The notes under the pieces are model-generated. The model searched no databases, had not been told where the DNA came from, and saw nothing but the letters and a program-made list of their open reading frames with translations. From positions 1 to 62,430 of the forward strand of contig NZ_QFDQ01000026.1 of the NCBI RefSeq assembly GCF_003270085.1: a stretch of DNA of 62,430 nucleotides. Direction: 5' to 3'. Both the position numbers and the translations under genes were made by a program. Origin of the DNA: Streptomyces triticisoli. Lineage in GTDB: Bacteria > Actinomycetota > Actinomycetes > Streptomycetales > Streptomycetaceae. Below, piece after piece: positions 56,937-62,430 of this stretch (position 1 is its first letter; every line of letters begins with the position of its first letter).

Positions 56937-57170
56937 ATGAGTTACGTCAATCCCGATCCCGAACCCGAACGGACCCCCGGACTGGAGTCCGGGGGCGGTG
57001 TGCCGCCCGGAGAGACCCCGCCCGCCGAGAGCAGCATGCCCGAGGCGGGGCCCCGGCAGCCGGACAGCACGTCCAGGGGCTGGGCGAAGGCCCCGCTCTT
57101 CCTCATCCTCCTCCTCGTCCTGGTGGTCGCCGTCGGCTTCCTGACGTACGCCCTGGGCCTGATCCTCTGA
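56937..57170 (+). CDS. DUF6480-like small membrane protein
   Basis: 77 residues from ATG 56937. A Pro/Glu/Gly-rich N-terminus (PDPEPERTPGLESGGGVPPG) is followed by one membrane helix (PLFLILLLVLVVAVGFLTYAL) at the end. This is the layout of DUF6480 proteins of Streptomyces. Function unknown. Single-pass, probably with the N-terminus in the cytoplasm. It is divergent from the acyl-CoA ligase and convergent with the glutamate-cysteine ligase gene. Confidence 0.75.
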   Translation: MSYVNPDPEPERTPGLESGGGVPPGETPPAESSMPEAGPRQPDSTSRGWAKAPLFLILLLVLVVAVGFLTYALGLIL

Positions 57171-57183
57171 CTCCCCCTGTGAC

Positions 57184-58272
57184 TCACCCCTGGGTGCGGC
57201 GCACGCACTCCGTGACGACCTTCCGCAGGCTGCCGGTCCGCTCCATCAGCTCGCGCTGCACCCGGGCACCGCCGCCGCCGCGCAGCAGCCCGTCCACGGC
57301 CTCGCGCGCCCGCTCCAGGTCACCGGTGTCGGCGAGCGCGTCGGAGACATGGTCCAGCAGGCCCCGCACCACCGACCGAGCGGGCAGCCGCCGCATGGTC
57401 CGCGGGTGGAGCAGTTCCCGGGCCGGCCCCGCCCGGGCGGCCTGCCACGCCGCCAGCCGCAGCAGGCTCACACTGTGGTCCACCGGTTCCCGGCCGGCCC
57501 GCCACTCCCGGGCGGCGGTCTCCACCAGGCCGCGGGCGAGGGTGGCGAGGAGCTGGGCGGTCTCCGCGTGCAGGCACACGTCCGCGACCCGGATCTCCAC
57601 CGTCGGGTACCGCTCGGACAGCCGCGCGTCGAAGTACGCCATCTTCTCGTCGAGGATGACCCCGGTGGCCACCATGTCCGCCACCCGCCGGTGGTACCGC
57701 TCCGGCGACCCGAACAACTCGGTCGGTCCGGCCGACGGCCAGCGCTCCCACACCCGGCTGCGGTAGCTGTCGTAGCAGGTGTCCTCGCCCTGCCAGAACG
57801 GGGAGTTGGCGCTGATCGCCAGCAGCACGGGCAGCCAGGGGCGGATGCGGTCCACGACCGCGACCCCCTCCTCGTCCGACTCCACGGCCACGTGCACGTG
57901 CATGCCGCAGACGAGCTGTTCCCGGGTGGCGATGCCGTACTGGTCGGCCAGCCACTGGTAGCGGCGGTTCATGCTGATGGTGGGGCTGACCGGCAGCGGG
58001 GAGGTGGCCAGCGCGGCCACCGCGCAGCCGATCTCCCCCGCGTGCCGGGCCGCCTCCTTGCGGCAGCGGACGATCTCCGCGCCGAGTTCCGCCATGTCCG
58101 TGCGGGGATGCGTGGCGAACTCCAGCATCTGGCCGTACAGCTCCTTCTCGAACACGCCCTGGTCCGCGTCGTCCGCCTCGGCCCGCGCGAGCACCGCCGC
58201 GGACAGCGCCCTCGGCTCACCGCTCCCCGGGTCGACCAGGAGAAGCTCCTCCTCCACTCCGACGGTCCGCAC
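57184..58272 (-). CDS. YbdK-type carboxylate-amine ligase (glutamate-cysteine ligase family 2)
   Basis: 362 residues from GTG 58270-58272 (VRTVGVEEELLLVDP). Family blocks: GVEEELLLVD, GCAVAALATSPLPV, CGMHVHVAVESDEEGV, and FWQGEDTCYDSYRSRVWERWP, as in YbdK and actinobacterial EgtA-related enzymes. They form gamma-glutamyl amide bonds with ATP; weak glutamate-cysteine ligase activity is known for YbdK. Actinobacteria use mycothiol, so another amine is as likely. A longer upstream frame is shadow of the glgB gene. Confidence 0.87.
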   Translation of the reverse strand: MRTVGVEEELLLVDPGSGEPRALSAAVLARAEADDADQGVFEKELYGQMLEFATHPRTDMAELGAEIVRCRKEAARHAGEIGCAVAALATSPLPVSPTISMNRRYQWLADQYGIATREQLVCGMHVHVAVESDEEGVAVVDRIRPWLPVLLAISANSPFWQGEDTCYDSYRSRVWERWPSAGPTELFGSPERYHRRVADMVATGVILDEKMAYFDARLSERYPTVEIRVADVCLHAETAQLLATLARGLVETAAREWRAGREPVDHSVSLLRLAAWQAARAGPARELLHPRTMRRLPARSVVRGLLDHVSDALADTGDLERAREAVDGLLRGGGGARVQRELMERTGSLRKVVTECVRRTQG

Positions 58273-58403
58273 CGCTCGCCGCCCTTCCGTCCGCCACGAC
58301 CGCGGCGGGGCACCGGGTCGTAGCCCCCGACTGCCCCGGGACGGCGGCCGGACACCTGGGTGTGCGGAGGGATCCGGCGGCCGGCCCGGGAGGGTCCCGT
58401 CGC

Positions 58404-60629
58404 TCAGCCGGTGTACGGCGTGAGCCAGACCGTGGCCAGCGGTGGCAGCGTGAGGCGGAGGTGTCCGTCCTCCGGTTTGACCGGGTCGGGGTTGGTGACG
58501 CCGCTGCCGCCGTAGCGGGCCGCGTCGGTGTTGAGGACCTCGCACCAGGCGGTGACGTCGACGGGCACGTCCAGGCGGTAACCGTCGCGGACGACCGGGG
58601 AGAAGTTCGACACCGCGAGCAGCGGGGCGCCCTCGGCGTCGTGGCGCAGGAACGCGTAGACGTTGTCGTCGGCCGCGTCCACGGCCACCCAGCGAAAGCC
58701 CTCGGGCCGGGTGTCGCGCTGCCACAGGGCCGGGGTCGCCCGGTAGAGCCTGTTCAGGTCGCGCACCAGGTCCTGCACGCCGCGGTGGTCGCCCGCGGCG
58801 CAGTAGCCCTCGTCGAGCAGCCACCACTCGGGCCCGTGCTGCTCGGAGAACTCGCCGCCCTGGGCGAACTCCTGGCCCATGAACAGCAGCTGCTTGCCGG
58901 GGTGGGCCCACATGAAGCCGAGGTACGCGCGGTGGTCGGCACGCCGCTGCCACCAGTCGCCGGGCATCTTCGACACCAGCGCCTGCTTGCCGTGCACCAC
59001 CTCGTCGTGGGAGATCGGCAGCACGTAGTTCTCGCTGTAGGCGTACACCATCGCGAAGGTCATCTCGTGGTGGTGGTACTTGCGGTGCACCGGCTCCTTG
59101 CTCATGTACTGCAGCGAGTCGTGCATCCAGCCCATGTTCCACTTCAGCCCGAAGCCGAGGCCCCCGGAGTCGGTCGGCGCGGTCACCCCGCCCCAGGCGG
59201 TGGACTCCTCGGCGATGGTCACCACCCCCGGCACCCGCCGGTACACGGTGGCGTTCATCTCCTGCAGGAACGCCACCGCGTCCAGGTCCTCCCGGCCGCC
59301 GTGCACATTGGGCGTCCACTGGCCGGAGTCCCGCGAGTAGTCGAGGTAGAGCATGGAGGCCACCGCGTCCACGCGCAGGCCGTCGATGTGGAACTCCTCG
59401 CACCAGTACACGGCGTTCGCGACCAGGAAGTTGCGCACCTCCGTGCGGGCGAAGTCGAACTCGTACGTCCCCCAGTCGGGGTGCTCGGCGCGCTGCGCGT
59501 TGCCCGGCTCGTACAGCGGGTCCCCGTCGAAGCGGGCCAGCGCCCAGTCGTCCTTCGGAAAGTGGGCCGGCACCCAGTCCATGATCACGCCGATGCCGGC
59601 CCGGTGGCAGGAGTCCACGAAGTACCGGAAGTCGTCGGGGGAGCCGAGGCGGGCGGTCGGCGCGTAGTACGACGTGACCTGGTAGCCCCAGGAGGGACCG
59701 TAGGGGTGCTCGGCGACCGGCATCAGCTCCACGTGGGTGAAGCCCATGTCCTTGACGTACGCGGGGAGCCGCTCGGCGAGCTGACGGTACGTCAGTCCGG
59801 GCTGCCAGGACGGCAGATGTACCTCGTACACCGAGAACGGCGCCTCGTGCACGGGTGTGTCCCCGCGGTGGGCCATCCACTCCTGATCGCCCCACTCGTG
59901 GTGCGTGGCCGTCACGATCGACGCGGTGTCGGGCGGCACCTCGGTGCGCCGCGCCATCGGGTCGGCCTTCAGGAACCGGCTGCCGTACTGCGAGGTGATC
60001 TCGAACTTGTACCGGGTGCCCTCGCCGATGCCCGGCAGGAACAGCTCCCACACACCCGCGGAACCGAGCGAGCGCATCGGGAACGCGGTGCCGTCCCAGT
60101 GGGTGAAGTCCCCGGCCACCCGCACCCCCCGGGCGTTCGGCGCCCACACCGTGAACCGGGTGCCGGTCACACCCTGATGGGTCATCGGCTCGGCGCCGAG
60201 CGCCTTCCACAGCTGCTCGTGCCGGCCCTCCCTGATCAGGTGCAGGTCGAGCTCGCCGAGGGCGGGCAGGAAGCGGTACGGGTCGTGGACCTCGTACGCG
60301 TCCTCGCCATAGACCACCACCAGCGTGTACGCGGGAATCTCCGGCAGCGGCAGTACGGCCGAGAACAGGCCGTCGCCCTCCGACACGAGTGCGGTGCGCT
60401 CGCCGTCGATCACCACGCTCACCGCGTCGGCGAACGGACGCAGCGTCCGGAAGGCGATCCCGCCCGGCACCGGATGCGCGCCCAGCAGCGCGTGCGGGTC
60501 GTGGTGGGCGCCGGACAGCAGGCGCTCACGGTCGGCGGGCTCCAGGGGCGGAGCCGCGGTGCCCGCTCCCGCCGCGGAGGGCGGGACGGGGCCGGGCGGC
60601 TCGGGACGTGACGTGTCGCGCAGTGCCAC
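58404..60629 (-). CDS. glgB: 1,4-alpha-glucan branching enzyme
   Basis: 741 residues from GTG 60627-60629 with GAGGAGG eight bases upstream. An N-terminal CBM48-type region (about 30-230) is followed by the GH13 barrel with [20 protein letters not shown] (nucleophile Asp), TIAEESTAW (acid Glu) and [11 protein letters not shown], then a C-terminal beta domain ending [10 protein letters not shown]. It makes alpha-1,6 branches in glycogen. It lies four bases after the maltokinase stop, in the treS-mak-glgB operon. Confidence 0.95.
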   Translation of the reverse strand: MALRDTSRPEPPGPVPPSAAGAGTAAPPLEPADRERLLSGAHHDPHALLGAHPVPGGIAFRTLRPFADAVSVVIDGERTALVSEGDGLFSAVLPLPEIPAYTLVVVYGEDAYEVHDPYRFLPALGELDLHLIREGRHEQLWKALGAEPMTHQGVTGTRFTVWAPNARGVRVAGDFTHWDGTAFPMRSLGSAGVWELFLPGIGEGTRYKFEITSQYGSRFLKADPMARRTEVPPDTASIVTATHHEWGDQEWMAHRGDTPVHEAPFSVYEVHLPSWQPGLTYRQLAERLPAYVKDMGFTHVELMPVAEHPYGPSWGYQVTSYYAPTARLGSPDDFRYFVDSCHRAGIGVIMDWVPAHFPKDDWALARFDGDPLYEPGNAQRAEHPDWGTYEFDFARTEVRNFLVANAVYWCEEFHIDGLRVDAVASMLYLDYSRDSGQWTPNVHGGREDLDAVAFLQEMNATVYRRVPGVVTIAEESTAWGGVTAPTDSGGLGFGLKWNMGWMHDSLQYMSKEPVHRKYHHHEMTFAMVYAYSENYVLPISHDEVVHGKQALVSKMPGDWWQRRADHRAYLGFMWAHPGKQLLFMGQEFAQGGEFSEQHGPEWWLLDEGYCAAGDHRGVQDLVRDLNRLYRATPALWQRDTRPEGFRWVAVDAADDNVYAFLRHDAEGAPLLAVSNFSPVVRDGYRLDVPVDVTAWCEVLNTDAARYGGSGVTNPDPVKPEDGHLRLTLPPLATVWLTPYTG

Positions 60630-60633
60630 GGGT

Positions 60634-62022
60634 TCAGCCTCCTCTCACGGCGAGACGTTCGATCGCCGCCATGGGTACGGCGAGCCAGTCGGGGCGGTGC
60701 CGGGCCTCGTACAGCACTTCGTACACGGCACGGTCCGTCTCGTAGGCCCGCAGCAGGGCGTGTTTCTTACGGGGGTCCCAGCCGGACCGGGAGGCGTAGC
60801 CGGCGCAGTACGCCTCCCGGCAGCGGCGCGCCCACTCCGGGCGCCAGGGGCGGCGCTGCCGGGCGGCGTAGTCGAAGGAGCGCAGCATGCCCGCCACGTC
60901 CCGCACCGGGGACTCGGCCAGGCGGCGCTCGGCGAGCGGACGGGACGGCTCGCCCTCGAAGTCGATGACGAACCACTCGCGCCCCGCCCGCAGCACCTGC
61001 CCCAGGTGCAGGTCGCCGTGCACACGCTGGGCGGGCGGCCCGGCGTCGCAGTTGGCCAGCGCCGCGAACGCGGTCCGCAGCCGGGTCGCGTACGGTCTGA
61101 GCGCGGGCACGCTGTGCGCCGCGGCCTCCAGCCGCTCGGTCATCGCCGCCGCCGTCCGCGCCACCTCCCGGTGCCCGCCGGTCGGGAAGGCACCGGCCAG
61201 CGCCAGGTGCACCTCCGCGGTCGCCTGCCCCAGCTGGTGCGCCTGAGTGGCGAAGTCGTCACCGGTGGCCAGCGCCCGCAGGGCCAGCGTCCAGCCGTCG
61301 GCCGCGTCGCACAGGAACGGCTGGAGCACACCGAGCGTCGCCGCCTCCGGCTCGGTGGTACGGAACCACGCCACCGGGGCGGGGACGCGGCTGCAGCCCT
61401 GCCGGGCCAGCGCCCAGGGCACCTCCAGGTCCGGATTGACGCCCGGCTGGATGCGGCGGAAGACCTTCAGGATGAACCCGTCGCCGTACACGATCGAGGA
61501 GTTGGACTGCTCGGCGTCCAGCAGCCGGGGCACCAGGCCGCCGGGGATCCGCACGGACGGGTCCGCCTCGAAGCGCAGCGGGCCGGACGTGCCGGGGTGG
61601 CGCAGCCGCTCCAGGAGCAGCTGCGCCGAACGCGGGTCGCACAGCGCGTCGTAGATCGCGAGGCCGGCCAGCGGGCCCTCCGCGGGAAGGCCGATGAAGG
61701 CCCGGTGCAGGCGCGGGGCCGGCTGCTGCCGTACGCCGAGCAGCAGCTGGTAGCAGTCGGCGGGCGGCGGCACGGACGTGCCGGCCGGAGCGGGCACGGT
61801 GCCGTGGCCGGTGGGGACTCCCGCGTGTTCGGCGTGGACCAGCAGGTGCAGGCAGCCCGGGAACAGCTCCGTCATCGACAGCAGGCGCAGGTCGGTGACG
61901 GGCCGGTCCTTGCCGGCGAACCAGCGCTGCTGCGGCAGCCATGCCCGCAGCAGCGAACCGAGCGAGGCCATGGGCCCGGCCAGGCTCCCGACGGTCGGCG
62001 TCAGGGATGCGGTCTTCGGCAT
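60634..62022 (-). CDS. mak: Maltokinase
   Basis: 462 residues from ATG 62020-62022, after an ideal AAAGGAGG seven bases upstream. Kinase-like (aminoglycoside phosphotransferase) motifs: [10 protein letters not shown] (catalytic loop) and [12 protein letters not shown] (metal site). The N-terminal cap has [15 protein letters not shown], typical of Mak/Pep2. It phosphorylates maltose to maltose-1-phosphate, the donor for GlgE. It is between treS and glgB and probably works with TreS, which makes maltose from trehalose. Confidence 0.93.
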   Translation of the reverse strand: MPKTASLTPTVGSLAGPMASLGSLLRAWLPQQRWFAGKDRPVTDLRLLSMTELFPGCLHLLVHAEHAGVPTGHGTVPAPAGTSVPPPADCYQLLLGVRQQPAPRLHRAFIGLPAEGPLAGLAIYDALCDPRSAQLLLERLRHPGTSGPLRFEADPSVRIPGGLVPRLLDAEQSNSSIVYGDGFILKVFRRIQPGVNPDLEVPWALARQGCSRVPAPVAWFRTTEPEAATLGVLQPFLCDAADGWTLALRALATGDDFATQAHQLGQATAEVHLALAGAFPTGGHREVARTAAAMTERLEAAAHSVPALRPYATRLRTAFAALANCDAGPPAQRVHGDLHLGQVLRAGREWFVIDFEGEPSRPLAERRLAESPVRDVAGMLRSFDYAARQRRPWRPEWARRCREAYCAGYASRSGWDPRKKHALLRAYETDRAVYEVLYEARHRPDWLAVPMAAIERLAVRGG

Positions 62023-62054
62023 GGTCACGCCTCCTTTCGTCGGCCGCACGGTGG

Positions 62055-62430
62055 TCAGACCCGTCGGCCGATCCGGGATGCGACTTTGGTGAGCCGGAAC
62101 CAGTAGAAGCCGTGCCCCGCCAGGGTCAGCAGATAGGGGAGCTCACCGATCGCGGGGAAGCGGACCCCGCCGATGAGCTCGACCGGGTGCCGCCCGTCGA
62201 AGGCGCTCAGGTCGAGTTCGGTGGGCTGGGCGAAGCGGGAGAAGTTGTTGACGCACAGGACCAGGTCGTCCCGGTGCTCGCGCAGGAAGGCGAGCACGGC
62301 CGGGTTGGAGGACTGGAGTTCGGTGTACGAGCCGAGCCCGAAGGCGCGGTTCTGCTTGCGGATCTCGATCATGCGGCGGGTCCAGTGCAGCAGCGAGGAC
62401 GGCGAGGACATCGACGCCTCGACGTTGGTG
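62055..62430 (-). CDS. treS: Trehalose synthase, C-terminal part (runs off window)
   Basis: The frame enters at the right edge and stops at 62055, so about 125 C-terminal residues are visible. SSLLHWTRRMIEIRKQNRAF, LAFLREHRDDLVLCVNNFSR and the end YLLTLAGHGFYWFRL are typical of trehalose synthase (maltose alpha-D-glucosyltransferase). The catalytic barrel is outside. It lies 32 bases upstream of mak in the same operon. Confidence 0.85.
   Translation of the reverse strand, partial: TNVEASMSSPSSLLHWTRRMIEIRKQNRAFGLGSYTELQSSNPAVLAFLREHRDDLVLCVNNFSRFAQPTELDLSAFDGRHPVELIGGVRFPAIGELPYLLTLAGHGFYWFRLTKVASRIGRRV

Noticed and set aside
57184..60210. 1008-residue extension of the glutamate-cysteine ligase frame
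   Set aside because: The upstream part is the out-of-frame shadow of glgB; codon bias and motifs begin only at GTG 58270-58272.

Overview
The window looks like chromosomal DNA of a Streptomyces or very close relative. It is very GC-rich, with strong G/C bias at third codon positions, GTG and TTG starts, and many start/stop overlaps. It carries actinobacterial families: an SsgA-like sporulation protein, a WhiB-type Fe-S regulator, F420-dependent LLM oxidoreductase, a SigB/SigF-type sigma factor and many RsbW/RsbV/SpoIIE-type proteins. I see no rRNA, tRNA, insertion sequence, prophage or CRISPR array. Most genes are intact.

Layout. 1-9.1 kb: metabolic and regulatory singles (aldo/keto reductase, DUF6328-like membrane protein, SsgA-like protein, LLM oxidoreductase, a degenerate Ser/Thr kinase, PLP dehydratase), then a two-gene operon of a TPR protein and a polyprenyl synthase behind two overlapping palindromes. 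9.2-17.7 kb: AIM24 protein, serine hydrolase, and a tightly coupled operon of a response regulator-flavoprotein fusion, a cyclic-nucleotide-domain histidine kinase and a UBP-type zinc finger; then a universal stress protein and an MBL hydrolase. 18.0-20.4 kb: fmdB-amiS-fmdA short-chain amide cassette ending in a clear terminator. 20.5-27.5 kb: TetR with its palindromic operator and FAD dehydrogenase, WhiB, saccharopine dehydrogenase-like enzyme divergent from a TetR-MFS pair. 27.5-32.5 kb: cydAB (cyanide-insensitive/short Q-loop type) with a cyclic-nucleotide-domain protein, and an Orn/Lys/Arg-type decarboxylase.

32.7-53.7 kb is a stress-signalling island: an RsbW-like kinase and SigB-type sigma factor; a FUSC membrane protein and NDH-2; a five-gene stressosome operon (RsbR, RsbS, RsbT, an ATPase-phosphatase fusion, a GAF-SpoIIE phosphatase) whose genes all overlap; a lone STAS protein; an SDR; a poly-HAMP hybrid histidine kinase followed by an ANTAR-GAF-PAS-SpoIIE phosphatase; a PRC-barrel protein and another RsbW-like ATPase. 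Together these have the parts of a partner-switching network that would release a SigB-type sigma factor under osmotic, redox or energy stress. The cytochrome bd oxidase, NDH-2, universal stress protein and trehalose/glycogen genes nearby are plausible targets, but that is inference.

53.8-62.4 kb: a frame-disrupted small membrane protein with a 9-bp minisatellite, a second small membrane protein, a long-chain acyl-CoA ligase with an altered ATP loop, a DUF6480-like peptide, a YbdK-type glutamate-cysteine ligase, and the end of a treS-mak-glgB cluster (GlgE-pathway maltose-1-phosphate/alpha-glucan metabolism), running off the right edge.

Candidates for something less described are the response regulator-flavoprotein/CNB-kinase/ZnF-UBP operon, the stressosome operon with two different phosphatases, the conserved-looking pseudokinase, and the TPR-prenyl synthase operon with nested palindromes. 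Function assignments rest on motif recognition only; no database search was run.
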